Assembly: GCA_963678095.2 (NCBI GenBank)
Contig: OY782746.1
Location: 124,001 to 188,000 of the forward strand
Direction: 5' to 3'
Length of the DNA: 64,000 bases
Origin: G963678095 sp963678095
GTDB taxonomy: Bacteria; Bacillota; Negativicutes; Selenomonadales; Selenomonadaceae
Shown: in pieces, positions 54,310-62,904 of the stretch
How positions within the stretch are numbered: position 1 is the first letter of the stretch
Layout: the number at the start of each line of letters is the position of its first letter
Program-made: the position numbers and the translations under genes
The notes under the pieces: generated by a model
What the model was told of the DNA's origin: nothing
The model's input: only the letters and a program-made list of their open reading frames with translations
Databases searched by the model: none

Positions 54310-54786
54310 TTATCCGATACTGTCACTATTTACTTTTTTTGCTTCAAGCTCCTCAAGTTCCTCTTTAAAACTGCTTATATCCGTAAATTTACGATAGACA
54401 GAGGCAAAGCGTATATAGGCTACTTCATCAAAATTTTTCAATTTCTTCATTATCAGTTCACCGATTTCTTTGGTGGTAATCTCCCGCTCCATCGTATTGC
54501 GCAATTCTTTTTCCACTTCATCGGTCAAGGCAATAATCCGTTCCGTAGGGATATTGCGCTTATCACAGGAACGAATCAGCCCGTTGAGCAGCTTATTGCG
54601 ATCAAAGATAACGCGTCGGCCATCATTCTTTTTGACCATCAGCGGGATTTTTTCTATAACCTCATAAGTTGTGAACCGTTTACCACAGCCTGTACATTCA
54701 CGACGGCGGCGGATGGTATTGCCATCATCGGCAGCGCGGGAGTCAATAACCCGACTGTCAAGAGCTTTACAAAAGGGACAACGCAT
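54310..54786 (-). CDS. nrdR: Ribonucleotide-reductase transcriptional repressor
   Basis: NrdR senses ATP/dATP and represses ribonucleotide-reductase genes. The 158-residue protein has an N-terminal zinc ribbon (CPFC at residues 3-6 and CTGCGKRF near 31) and an ATP-cone domain starting near residue 50. No nrd genes or recognisable NrdR boxes occur in the window. The ATG at 54786 has AAGG upstream. Confidence 0.96.
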   Translation of the reverse strand: MRCPFCKALDSRVIDSRAADDGNTIRRRRECTGCGKRFTTYEVIEKIPLMVKKNDGRRVIFDRNKLLNGLIRSCDKRNIPTERIIALTDEVEKELRNTMEREITTKEIGELIMKKLKNFDEVAYIRFASVYRKFTDISSFKEELEELEAKKVNSDSIG

Positions 54787-54821
54787 TACAGCACCTTCTC
54801 TTCTAAAATCGATATGACTTC

Positions 54822-56687
54822 TCAGCCGCGAATCCGCTTGCCTCGCTCCTGAAAAGTCGGCTTACCGGCATTGCTGTGACGGCTGGTATCCTGTTCTTTT
54901 TTTGGCGGCCGAATCAGGCATTTCGGTCCGTAACCGATCAGATCCTGCCGTTCTTCTTTGATCAAGGCCCTATACACAAGCTGATAGTTTTTCGGATCGC
55001 GATACTGCATCAGCGCCCGCTGCATCCGTTTTTCCATCGGATCCTTCGCCGTATAAACCTTATCCCCTGTCAACGGGTCAAATCCGCTGTAATACATGCA
55101 GGTCGACAAAGTCCCCGGTGTAGGAATAAAATCCTGTACTTGCTCCGGGCGATAATTGAGATCGCGAATAAATTCTGCCAGCTCAATCGCTTCTTTTAAG
55201 GTGGAACCTGGATGGCTTGACATAAAATATGGCACAAGATATTGTTCCTTGCCAATTTTTTCGTTCATTTTCTTAAAAGCAGCCGCAAAACGGACAAATA
55301 CATCTTTGGGGGATTTTCCCATGAGCCTGGTGACCTTGGCCGCAACATGTTCCGGCGCAACCTTGAGCTGCCCGCTGACATGATAACGACATAATTCCTC
55401 CAAGAAATCATCGTTTGCTTCCATAAGATAATCAAACCGGATGCCCGACCGGATAAATACTTTTTTCACTTTTGGCAGTGCCCGCAGTTGGCGCAGCAAA
55501 TCAAGATAATCCGTGTGATCTGCCTTAAGATTCCGGCACGGCGACGGTGTCATGCAGGCCTTGCCGCGGCATGTTCCGCGATCAAGCTGCTGGCGACAGG
55601 ACGGAATGCGAAAATTAGCCGTAGGCCCGCCGACATCGTGAATATACCCCTTAAACTGTGGCAAGCCGGTGAGAATTTTTGCTTCTGCCAACAATGAATC
55701 CTTACTGCGCTGCTGAATAATCCGTCCTTGATGGGATACAATGGCGCAAAAATGACAGCCGCCAAAACAGCCGCGATGACTGACCAGGCTAAATTGCACC
55801 TCGAGTATAGCCGGTACTCCTCCCGCCTTTTCATAGACAGGATGGTAGGTGCGCTGATATGGCAAGTCATAGATCTCATCCATTTGCGCCTCATCAAGCG
55901 GCAGTGCCGGCGGATTTTGCACGACAAAATGATTGCCGCAACGCTGAGCTATCGTGCGCCCCCGAATAGCATCCTGCTCGAGATATTCTTCCTTAAACGC
56001 CTGCGCAAAGACGGCTTTATCAGCAATGACCGCTTCATAGGAAGGAATTTCTTTATATTCCCAGATACTATCGAGTTCCTTTAGTAAGCAGGCTGTCCCG
56101 CGGACCGTTGTAATATCCGTAACCGCAATCCCCTGGTGTAACTGCGCAGCGATTTCCAGGATCTGACGTTCGCCCATCCCGTAAATCAAAAGATTCGCAC
56201 GACTATCAAACAAAATAGATCGGCGAATCATATTTGACCAATAATCATAATGGGCAAACCGGCGCAGACTTGCCTCTATGCCTCCGATAATAATCGGTAC
56301 ATCCTTCCAGACCTCACGCAAGCGGTTTGAATAGACGACCACAGCCCGATCCGGGCGGCAGCCAGCCTTTCCACCTGGCGAATAAGCATCACTTTGCCTT
56401 GTTTTTTTGGCTGCTGTAAATTTATTGAGCATCGAATCCAAATTCCCACTCGACACCAAAAAGCCAAGGCGCGGACGCCCCAGCCGCTGAAAGTCCTCGG
56501 TGCTGTGCCAATCCGGCTGGGCGATAATCCCCACCCGATAACCATGCTTTTCAAGCAGGCGGCAGATAATTGCTGGGCCAAAGCTGGGATGGTCAACATA
56601 GGCGTCGCCAGAAACAAAGATAAAATCCAGTTCCTCCCAGCCGCGCTGGTTCATATCATTTTTATTTATCGGTAAAAAATCGTTCAT
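54822..56687 (-). CDS. YgiQ-family radical SAM protein (UPF0313)
   Basis: The 621-residue protein has the YgiQ N-terminal region (FVSGDAYVDHPSFG near residue 24) and a radical SAM motif HRGCFGGCHFCAI near residue 307, and a lysine- and arginine-rich C-terminus. YgiQ has an unclear biochemical function. The gene lies between rodZ and nrdR in the same transcript as another radical SAM gene (52502-54247). The ATG at 56687 lies 13 bases after rodZ. Confidence 0.93.
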   Translation of the reverse strand: MNDFLPINKNDMNQRGWEELDFIFVSGDAYVDHPSFGPAIICRLLEKHGYRVGIIAQPDWHSTEDFQRLGRPRLGFLVSSGNLDSMLNKFTAAKKTRQSDAYSPGGKAGCRPDRAVVVYSNRLREVWKDVPIIIGGIEASLRRFAHYDYWSNMIRRSILFDSRANLLIYGMGERQILEIAAQLHQGIAVTDITTVRGTACLLKELDSIWEYKEIPSYEAVIADKAVFAQAFKEEYLEQDAIRGRTIAQRCGNHFVVQNPPALPLDEAQMDEIYDLPYQRTYHPVYEKAGGVPAILEVQFSLVSHRGCFGGCHFCAIVSHQGRIIQQRSKDSLLAEAKILTGLPQFKGYIHDVGGPTANFRIPSCRQQLDRGTCRGKACMTPSPCRNLKADHTDYLDLLRQLRALPKVKKVFIRSGIRFDYLMEANDDFLEELCRYHVSGQLKVAPEHVAAKVTRLMGKSPKDVFVRFAAAFKKMNEKIGKEQYLVPYFMSSHPGSTLKEAIELAEFIRDLNYRPEQVQDFIPTPGTLSTCMYYSGFDPLTGDKVYTAKDPMEKRMQRALMQYRDPKNYQLVYRALIKEERQDLIGYGPKCLIRPPKKEQDTSRHSNAGKPTFQERGKRIRG

Positions 56688-56700
56688 CCATTAACCTCTG

Positions 56701-57471
56701 TCAATCGGCATTTTCAGCCTTATCCTGCGTTATTTTTTTTGTGACAACATCGCCCGTCGCGCCAAGCTTACCTAAAGACTTGCCGTTATAAACGACCTCC
56801 ACGGCCCCTGCATTGCCAGCGGTAACTACGATCTGCTGCTTTGCCTTCCAAGTGAGTTTTTCCCCGGATTCAACGGTTCCCTCAAATACCGTTTTCTCAT
56901 CCGCTATAATCTTAGTCCAGCATTTGTCGGAAAAAGTAGCGGTCACTTCCACTCCGTCCACCTTTTTTTCTGGCACGGCAGTCGCTGGTGCCGTTTCTTT
57001 ATGTACTGCCGGAGCCTGCGTAACTGCTGGTGCAGTAGTCGCGGGCTTTTCACTGTCAGAACGCAGTCCCATGTAAATGCCGCCAAAAACAAGTCCGGCC
57101 GCGGCAAGTCCGATCAGTATTTTTTGTGTCTGTCGCGATTTTTCAACGCGTTCACGAAATTCAGTTTTCGCACCGGCTGGAATTTCCACTGAAGCAGTTT
57201 TCACCGCTTCGTTATTGTCCACCGGATTTACTGGTGTTTCAATCGGACCTTTTTCGGCATAGTATTGTTGCAGCAAAGCTGCGCCGTCAAGCTTAAGATA
57301 CTCGGCGTAGGACCGAATAAAGCCTTTCAAATAGACCTCACCTGGCAAAAGATCATATTCTCCGTTTTCAATCGCTGAAATATATAAACCGCGGATACTC
57401 GTATCCCGTTCTATATCCTTGACTGTTAAATTTTGTCGTTCTCGTTCTTTTCGTAAAATATCCCCCAACAT
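56701..57471 (-). CDS. rodZ: RodZ-like cell-shape protein (HTH, TM and DUF4115)
   Basis: The 256-residue protein has a cytoplasmic helix-turn-helix of XRE type (about residues 5-65), a membrane helix near residues 116-136 and a C-terminal DUF4115 beta domain (about 170-245) preceded by an Ala/Pro/Thr-rich linker. RodZ links MreB to the cell-wall machinery. It heads a thirteen-gene operon. I chose ATG 57471, eleven bases after AAGGAGG; a promoter lies upstream. Confidence 0.9.
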   Translation of the reverse strand: MLGDILRKERERQNLTVKDIERDTSIRGLYISAIENGEYDLLPGEVYLKGFIRSYAEYLKLDGAALLQQYYAEKGPIETPVNPVDNNEAVKTASVEIPAGAKTEFRERVEKSRQTQKILIGLAAAGLVFGGIYMGLRSDSEKPATTAPAVTQAPAVHKETAPATAVPEKKVDGVEVTATFSDKCWTKIIADEKTVFEGTVESGEKLTWKAKQQIVVTAGNAGAVEVVYNGKSLGKLGATGDVVTKKITQDKAENAD

Positions 57472-57524
57472 GTATAATAACTCCTCCTTATTATTGGAAA
57501 AAACCATACATACAACTTCCCTCT

Positions 57525-57553
57525 ATTATACATTACGGAATGATTTTAGACAA
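57525..57553 (-). promoter_or_regulatory. Promoter of the rodZ-pyrR operon
   Basis: On the minus strand TTGTCT (57548-57553) and a perfect TATAAT (57525-57530) are 17 bases apart, about 50 bases before the rodZ start. Confidence 0.72.
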
Positions 57554-57570
57554 ATAAAAGCCCTTTTTAT

Positions 57571-57599
57571 TTGCAATTATTGAGGAAATCTTTTAAGAT
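57571..57599 (+). promoter_or_regulatory. Possible promoter of the small plus-strand gene
   Basis: TTGCAA (57571-57576) and TAAGAT (57594-57599) are 17 bases apart; each matches the consensus at four positions. The predicted start lies about 16 bases before the TTG at 57622. Confidence 0.4.
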
Positions 57600-57621
57600 T
57601 AGGACAAAGGACGGTGGTTTT

Positions 57622-57909
57622 TTGGTAATTCAAATCAAAGGCTATTACAAATTGCCGCAAAGTCAAAATGTTGAACTGATAGACTTTGCCCTTGTGTTTC
57701 ATACATCCTTTATGCGGAAATTTACCAAATACAAGACATTTGAAAAATTTCTTCTGGGTGGAAAGTTTCATATAACCTGTCAGAAAGACTTCGAAAATCT
57801 GCCCGAAGAGTACATGGATCTGCATGTACAACGAACCACAAAATTTTCAAGTTGGCAGGAAATGCTTGATTTTGCTACTGACAAATATATTCTTCGTCAA
57901 AACTCCTGA
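57622..57909 (+). CDS. Small hypothetical protein, family not recognised
   Basis: I do not recognise this 95-residue protein. It is basic and aromatic, with no signal peptide or membrane helix, and many F, K and Y residues. It lies on the plus strand between rodZ and rnj, both on the minus strand. The start is probably TTG 57622, with AAAGGA ten bases upstream; the open frame extends to 57571, where a TTG lacks a site and would overlap the promoter. A perfect shared terminator follows. The divergent promoter and the terminator support a real gene. Confidence 0.62.
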   Translation: MVIQIKGYYKLPQSQNVELIDFALVFHTSFMRKFTKYKTFEKFLLGGKFHITCQKDFENLPEEYMDLHVQRTTKFSSWQEMLDFATDKYILRQNS

Positions 57910-57913
57910 AACA

Positions 57914-57955
57914 GAACAAAAGCCTTGAATTCCAATTGGATTTCAAGGCTTTTGT
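57914..57955 (+). terminator. Bidirectional terminator
   Basis: Arms around 57915-57929 and 57941-57955 pair perfectly over about 15 bp with an 11-base loop, with T-rich ends on both strands. It serves the small plus-strand gene and rnj, which end on either side. Confidence 0.9.
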
Positions 57956-57964
57956 TGCATTTAT

Positions 57965-59629
57965 TTATATTTCCATAATAATTGGCAGAATCATTGGCCG
58001 ACGACGAGTCTTCTCAAACAGGTAGCGTCCAAGAGCATCGCGAACATTAGACTTAATCGTTGCCCATTCCGTGATTTTTCCTTCTGAACATTTATCCAGG
58101 GCCTGACAAACGCGCTCACGCGCGCCCTCCATCAGGGCTTCCGACTCACGCACATAGACAAAGCCACGGGAAACAATATCTGGTCCTGATACAACACAGC
58201 CACCAGCCTTGTTCATCGTAACCACAACAATTAAAATCCCGTCTTGCGACAACTGGCGCCGATCACGCAAAACAATATTGCCAACATCCCCAACCCCAAG
58301 ACCATCAACCAAAACAACCCCGGAGGTCACCTTCCCGGCAACCACACCTTTTTCACGAGTGAACTCAAGGACCTGCCCGTTTTCACCAATAAAAATATTT
58401 TCCTTAGCCATCCCCAAATCTTGGGCGAGCTTGGCATGCCGGACCAAATGACGGTATTCACCATGCACCGGCATAAAAAATTTCGGACGCACCAGATTGT
58501 GCATCAACTTTAATTCTTCCTGACTCGCATGCCCTGACACATGAATTCCCTGTGCGCGCCCATAGACAACATTTGCGCCCAGTTTCATCAGCTTATCTAC
58601 TGTCCGTGAAACAAGTTTTTCATTTCCCGGAATTGGTGTAGCCGAAATGATAATTGTATCCCCAGGAACAATGGACACTTTACGATGATCTGACATTGCC
58701 ATTCTGGTCAGAGCCGACATCGGCTCGCCCTGGCTGCCAGTTGTAATGATAACAACCTGCGACATCGGATACCGGTTGATCTCATCAATATCAATCAGCA
58801 CACCTTCTGGCGCTGTCAGGTATCCAAGTTCCAGCGAAATATTCACCACATTGACCATGCTGCGTCCGAGCACTGCAACCTTGCGTTTAAAGCGGCAAGC
58901 AGTATCAATTGCCTGCTGGATCCGGTGGACATTTGAGGAAAATGTCGCAATGATAATCCGTTCCCTTGCATTATGAAAGGCCTTTTCAAAGGCCGCACCG
59001 ACCGTACGTTCACTCGGAGTATGCCCTTCGCGCTCAGCATTCGTGCTGTCCGCCATCATCAGCAATACACCTTTATTGCCCAAATCCGCAAAGCGGCGGA
59101 AATCTGTCATCTGTCCGTCAATTGGCGTATAATCGAGCTTAAAGTCACCGGTATGAACGATCATTCCCATCGGAGTCTTAATCGACAGCCCCACAGCATC
59201 CGCAATGCTGTGATTGACGCGAATAAATCCGACGCTGAAACAACCGGCGTTGATGATATCCCCCTGTGAAACGGGAATCAGATTGCTCGCATCCACGTTG
59301 GCTTCCTTCAGCCGCCCCTGCAAAATACCCAGGGTCAGTTTTGTCCCATATACGGGAACATTCAACCGTTTTAGAACATACGGCAAAGCCCCGATATGGT
59401 CTTCATGACCATGGGTGAGGACAATCGCCTTTATCATGTCGCGATTCTCCATCAGATATGAAATGTCCGGCAATACCAAATCAATGCCGAGCATATCATC
59501 ATCCGGAAACATCAGCCCCGCATCGACAATCAAGATTTCATCGTTAATCTTGATCACCGTCATGTTTTTGCCGACTTCTCCGAGTCCACCAAGTGGAATA
59601 ATTTGAAGTTTTTGTGATCCTTTTGACAA
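57965..59629 (-). CDS. rnj: Ribonuclease J
   Basis: RNase J is a metallo-beta-lactamase/beta-CASP ribonuclease with 5'-3' exo- and endonuclease activity in mRNA turnover. The 554-residue protein has the HGHEDHIG motif near residue 75 and ADSTNAEREG near residue 192, with HVSGHASQEE near 365. It is a single RNase J here, with no neighbouring paralogue. The start TTG at 59629 follows GGAGG; a roughly 120-base leader precedes it. In many Firmicutes rnj follows dapA, which is missing here. Confidence 0.95.
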   Translation of the reverse strand: MSKGSQKLQIIPLGGLGEVGKNMTVIKINDEILIVDAGLMFPDDDMLGIDLVLPDISYLMENRDMIKAIVLTHGHEDHIGALPYVLKRLNVPVYGTKLTLGILQGRLKEANVDASNLIPVSQGDIINAGCFSVGFIRVNHSIADAVGLSIKTPMGMIVHTGDFKLDYTPIDGQMTDFRRFADLGNKGVLLMMADSTNAEREGHTPSERTVGAAFEKAFHNARERIIIATFSSNVHRIQQAIDTACRFKRKVAVLGRSMVNVVNISLELGYLTAPEGVLIDIDEINRYPMSQVVIITTGSQGEPMSALTRMAMSDHRKVSIVPGDTIIISATPIPGNEKLVSRTVDKLMKLGANVVYGRAQGIHVSGHASQEELKLMHNLVRPKFFMPVHGEYRHLVRHAKLAQDLGMAKENIFIGENGQVLEFTREKGVVAGKVTSGVVLVDGLGVGDVGNIVLRDRRQLSQDGILIVVVTMNKAGGCVVSGPDIVSRGFVYVRESEALMEGARERVCQALDKCSEGKITEWATIKSNVRDALGRYLFEKTRRRPMILPIIMEI

Positions 59630-59754
59630 AAATTACACCTCCGTAATTAAATCATATTACTTTTTATTTAAGCTTCCGCTTGAATCCAAATTGAGTAAGT
59701 CCGAACCGTTCAATTAAAACACCAAGAAAATCGACCGTTCTGCTCATTACTTAC

Positions 59755-59784
59755 ATTATATATCCTGCGCTCCCGTATTGTAAA
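59755..59784 (-). promoter_or_regulatory. Promoter of rnj
   Basis: On the minus strand TTTACA (59779-59784) and a perfect TATAAT (59755-59760) are 18 bases apart. The predicted start near 59748 gives rnj a leader of about 120 bases, which carries the direct repeat GAACGGT (two copies). Confidence 0.65.
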
Positions 59785-59812
59785 GCACAATTGCGTTGCT
59801 GCCTGTACCTCC

Positions 59813-59877
59813 ATTTCCTTATTAAAACAGCGCACAAAATTTATGCGTTGTTTTAATAAGGAAATCCACGATGGATC
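59813..59877 (-). terminator. Long near-perfect hairpin downstream of asd
   Basis: Arms 59813-59834 and 59844-59865 pair over 22 bp with one mismatch around a 9-base loop. A second dyad follows next to it: CGATGGATC near 59869-59877 pairs with GATCCATCG near 59894-59902 at the end of asd. No clear U-run is present on the minus strand. It may end the dapB-asd transcript or protect its 3' end. Confidence 0.55.
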
Positions 59878-59918
59878 TCCTGCCTTCCAGGTCGATCCAT
59901 CGCGTGATTTCAATCTTG

Positions 59919-60950
59919 TCAAAGCATAGTATGAGCGATCATATATTCGGCAATCTGCAGGGCATTAAGTGCCGCGCCTTTGCGAATCTGGTCCCCGACA
60001 ACCCAGAAATTCAAGCCATGTTCAATGGAATAATCTTTACGAATACGACCAACAGATACATCATCTTTTCCCGATGTAAAGAGCGGCATCGGATATTCCA
60101 TCTCAGCCGGATTGTCTTCAACAATAACCCCCGGGAATGCTGCGATTGCCGCTTTTGCCGCTTCAACACTCAGTTCTCCCGTCAACTCAACATTGACAGA
60201 TTCTGCATGACTGCGATAAACAGGAACCCTTACCGTCGTCGAAGTGATGCCAATGGAATCATCCCCCAGAATTTTATGGGTCTCGTCGATCATTTTCATC
60301 TCTTCTTTTGTATAAAGGTTTTCCTTAAAAACATCAATCTGCGGAATCAGATTAAAAGCGATTTGATAATGTTTGGGCAAACTCGCTCCTGGCAGAATAT
60401 TCGCCGTAACTTCTTTGCCAGCGACAATATCCTTAACCTGTTCTTCAAGCTCTGCCATGGCTTCCTTGCCACCGCCTGAAACCGCCTGGTATGTCGAAAC
60501 GACCACCCGTTTAATTTTTACTTTATCATAAATCGGCTTCAAAGCCATAACCATAATAATGGTCGAACAATTCGGGTTGGCAATGATGCCCTTATGGCGG
60601 GAAATCGCCTCTGGATTTACTTCCGGTACAACCAGGGGGACCTCTGGATCCATGCGAAACGCACTGGAATTATCAATAACAACAGCCCCTGCCTTTACCG
60701 CAGCCGGAGCAAAGGTTTTACTGGCAGCGCCACCGGCAAACAAAGCAATATCAATCCCGGCAAAGGAGCCTTCGGTCGCTTCTTCCACCGTATAATCTTT
60801 TCCCATAAACGAGATGATTTTCCCTGCCGATCGTTTTGAGGCCAACAGCCTCAATTCACCAAACGGGAAATTTCTCTCCTCGATCAAATCCAAAAATTCC
60901 TGTCCCACAGCGCCAGTTGCGCCTAAAATTGCCACATTGTACTTTTTCAC
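59919..60950 (-). CDS. asd: Aspartate-semialdehyde dehydrogenase
   Basis: Asd makes aspartate semialdehyde for lysine, threonine and methionine. The 343-residue protein has GATGAVGQ near the N-terminus, the catalytic cysteine in NPNCSTI near residue 126 and a histidine in YRSHAESV near residue 235. I chose GTG 60950, ten bases after AGGAG; the open frame reaches eight codons further. It follows dapB and shares the lysine-riboswitch transcript. dapG, dapA and the dipicolinate-synthase genes usually nearby are absent. Confidence 0.95.
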   Translation of the reverse strand: MKKYNVAILGATGAVGQEFLDLIEERNFPFGELRLLASKRSAGKIISFMGKDYTVEEATEGSFAGIDIALFAGGAASKTFAPAAVKAGAVVIDNSSAFRMDPEVPLVVPEVNPEAISRHKGIIANPNCSTIIMVMALKPIYDKVKIKRVVVSTYQAVSGGGKEAMAELEEQVKDIVAGKEVTANILPGASLPKHYQIAFNLIPQIDVFKENLYTKEEMKMIDETHKILGDDSIGITSTTVRVPVYRSHAESVNVELTGELSVEAAKAAIAAFPGVIVEDNPAEMEYPMPLFTSGKDDVSVGRIRKDYSIEHGLNFWVVGDQIRKGAALNALQIAEYMIAHTML

Positions 60951-60970
60951 AATCCCTGCACTCCTTTGTC

Positions 60971-61762
60971 TCAATCCAAATAATTTTCCAAACCACAGAC
61001 AAGTCCGCTGCTCTGCATCACTTTTTTGCAGGCAAGTACAACACCTGGCATAAAGGAATCGCGGTTAATTGAGTCATGCCGTATCGTCAGCGTCTGTCCC
61101 AGCCCGCCGAAAATCACTTCCTGATGTGCTACATATCCCGGTAAGCGAACACTGTGGATATGCATGCCATCAATATCCGCCCCGCGGGCACCAAATACCT
61201 TCTCGACCTCATCCGGATGTCCCTGCGCCATCGTATCGCGTACCTGCTGAATCATTTCAGCCGTCTTTAAAGCTGTTCCCGATGGCGCATCAAGTTTTTG
61301 ATCATGATGCATTTCAATGATCTCAACATGCGGCATATACTTTGCGGCTTCAGCAGCCATCTTCATCATCAGAACCGCACCGATAGCAAAGTTCGGCGCA
61401 ATAAATGCCGCTGTATTATATTGATCCGCCAGCTGCGCAATCTCAACTTTACTTTCCTCCGACAGTCCGGTTGTGCCGATAACCGGACACACACGATTTT
61501 TCAACGCTAGACAGGCATTGCCAAAGACAACAGCCGGCTGCGTAAAATCAACCATTACATCAGGCTGCTTCTCATCGATGGCCCGCTGCAGATCCGCTTC
61601 AACAATAACGCCGATTTTTCCGATCCCAATGAGATCCCCGGCATCAGCTCCGGCATTCAAGTCCACAGCTCCAACAAGTTCAAGTTCAGGATCCTGATAT
61701 ACGGCATTTAAAACAGCCCTTCCCATTCGCCCGCAGGCACCACTTACAATTACTTTAACCAA
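60971..61762 (-). CDS. dapB: 4-hydroxy-tetrahydrodipicolinate reductase
   Basis: DapB reduces 4-hydroxy-tetrahydrodipicolinate in the diaminopimelate pathway. The 263-residue protein has GACGRMGRA at residues 8-16 and the catalytic EMHHDQKLDAPSGT segment near residue 155. The TTG at 61762 has AGGAGG eight bases upstream. A lysine riboswitch in the 340-base leader controls the dapB-asd operon. Confidence 0.96.
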   Translation of the reverse strand: MVKVIVSGACGRMGRAVLNAVYQDPELELVGAVDLNAGADAGDLIGIGKIGVIVEADLQRAIDEKQPDVMVDFTQPAVVFGNACLALKNRVCPVIGTTGLSEESKVEIAQLADQYNTAAFIAPNFAIGAVLMMKMAAEAAKYMPHVEIIEMHHDQKLDAPSGTALKTAEMIQQVRDTMAQGHPDEVEKVFGARGADIDGMHIHSVRLPGYVAHQEVIFGGLGQTLTIRHDSINRDSFMPGVVLACKKVMQSSGLVCGLENYLD

Positions 61763-61787
61763 AAGACACGCCTCCTAAAAATTCAAT

Positions 61788-61823
61788 CAAAAAAAGCCAA
61801 TGAGACAATATTATCTCATCAGC
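61788..61823 (-). terminator. Lysine-riboswitch terminator before dapB
   Basis: On the minus strand a 10-bp stem with two G-U pairs (61796-61805 with 61814-61823) is followed by a run of about seven T. Binding of lysine to the aptamer would favour it. Confidence 0.8.
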
Positions 61824-61858
61824 CGCCACGTATTAGCCATTAGGAATATACTTTTCCC

Positions 61859-62025
61859 AGATAAGATAGCTCCCCATCAAAATGATGACAGTCCGATACC
61901 TATTCGATATCGCCCCAGCATCAACATCGGGCCTTATTAATGCTTCGGCAGGCAACCCTTTTGTCTCATTTCATCACAACCCAGCTCCTCAAGACTACTC
62001 ATGTTGTCTGCGCCTCTATTTCATC
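61859..62025 (-). promoter_or_regulatory. Lysine riboswitch (L-box) of dapB-asd
   Basis: On the minus strand the conserved L-box blocks occur in order: ATAGAGGCGCAGACAACATG near 62010-62020, GGTTGCCTGCCGAAGC near 61945-61960, then GGACTGTCATC near 61885-61895 and GGGGAGCTATC near 61863-61875. AGATGAAATAG (62015-62025) pairs with CTATCTTATCT (61859-61869) as P1. The downstream gene is dapB, as expected for lysine control. Confidence 0.9.
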
Positions 62026-62109
62026 TCACACAGAATCCTTATTTGATTTATATATATTGTATATCAAGTCCACCTTAAAAATCAATATGTTTTTCCGCCG
62101 CAGGCAAAT

Positions 62110-62814
62110 TTATTTTAAACTCTCGTTCTTTTTTCCGTGTTTTTTATACCACCAGACTCCGGCCAAAATAAACAGCGCCAGTACAGCTACCAAAATAAAA
62201 TGCCTGCTGTCCTTTTGTTTTGTCACCAATTCGTAGCCGATCACAACTTCCAGTGCGGTTGAAGGAAACTTCCCCAACAGGTTTGCTAAAATATAATCAC
62301 GCAACTGGATTTTACTTACCGCCCCCAGTGCTGTGATGATTCCCGACGGAAAATACGGCAACATGCGAATTACCAGCATGATCTGAAACCCTTTTCGCCC
62401 ACTGAGCTCGTCAAGCTTCGTCAAATATTTGCTTTTCGCGATAAGTTTCTGCGCTGATTCTCGCAAAATGCTGCGCATCAGCAAAAAACTTACGATCACG
62501 CCTACCGTTTCCGCTAACCAGGAAACAAGAATGCCCACAAAAACACCAAACAGTACACCATTGGCAGTTGAAACAAACACGGACGGCAAAAAACCAACCG
62601 CATTGATCAGCACATCCAGAAAAAAACTAAAGACAATGGCGGCTGTGCCAAAAGAATCAATGTATTCTATCGTTTCCGCCAGGTTGCCATTTGTCAAAAC
62701 ATGCCAAAGCTGCGGGAAAATTTCTGGATTAAATAAATGAAACAATCCCAAAAGAAGAACCAGGAGGAACGCTGCCGTAACTTTCACTTTGTTTTCTGAA
62801 GATAATGTATTCAA
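62110..62814 (-). CDS. TVP38/TMEM64-family membrane protein (DedA superfamily-like)
   Basis: The 234-residue protein has five or six membrane helices and the family motifs FLPSVFVSTANGVLFG (near residue 75) and RMLPYFPSGIITALGAVS (near 148). Family members are thought to move lipids or to keep membrane homeostasis. The TTG at 62814 follows AGGAGG by five bases; an upstream in-frame GTG lacks a good site. No operon partner is visible; the gene lies between recG and the lysine riboswitch. Confidence 0.85.
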   Translation of the reverse strand: MNTLSSENKVKVTAAFLLVLLLGLFHLFNPEIFPQLWHVLTNGNLAETIEYIDSFGTAAIVFSFFLDVLINAVGFLPSVFVSTANGVLFGVFVGILVSWLAETVGVIVSFLLMRSILRESAQKLIAKSKYLTKLDELSGRKGFQIMLVIRMLPYFPSGIITALGAVSKIQLRDYILANLLGKFPSTALEVVIGYELVTKQKDSRHFILVAVLALFILAGVWWYKKHGKKNESLK

Positions 62815-62863
62815 AAAAACCTCCTGTGCCGCTTGCGCTGCAACCACACAAAATATTCTATAT

Positions 62864-62891
62864 TTTATATTATACTTAAGTTTACTGTAAA
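62864..62891 (-). promoter_or_regulatory. Possible promoter of the TVP38 gene
   Basis: On the minus strand TTTACA (62886-62891) and TATAAA (62864-62869) are 16 bases apart, about 50 bases before the TTG start. It lies immediately after the recG stop. Confidence 0.4.
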
Positions 62892-62904
62892 AGCCATGAA
62901 AATC

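Noticed and set aside
59869..59902. Possible transposon end or attachment site near asd
   Set aside because: The short dyad has no target-site duplication or transposase nearby and is better explained as an RNA hairpin.
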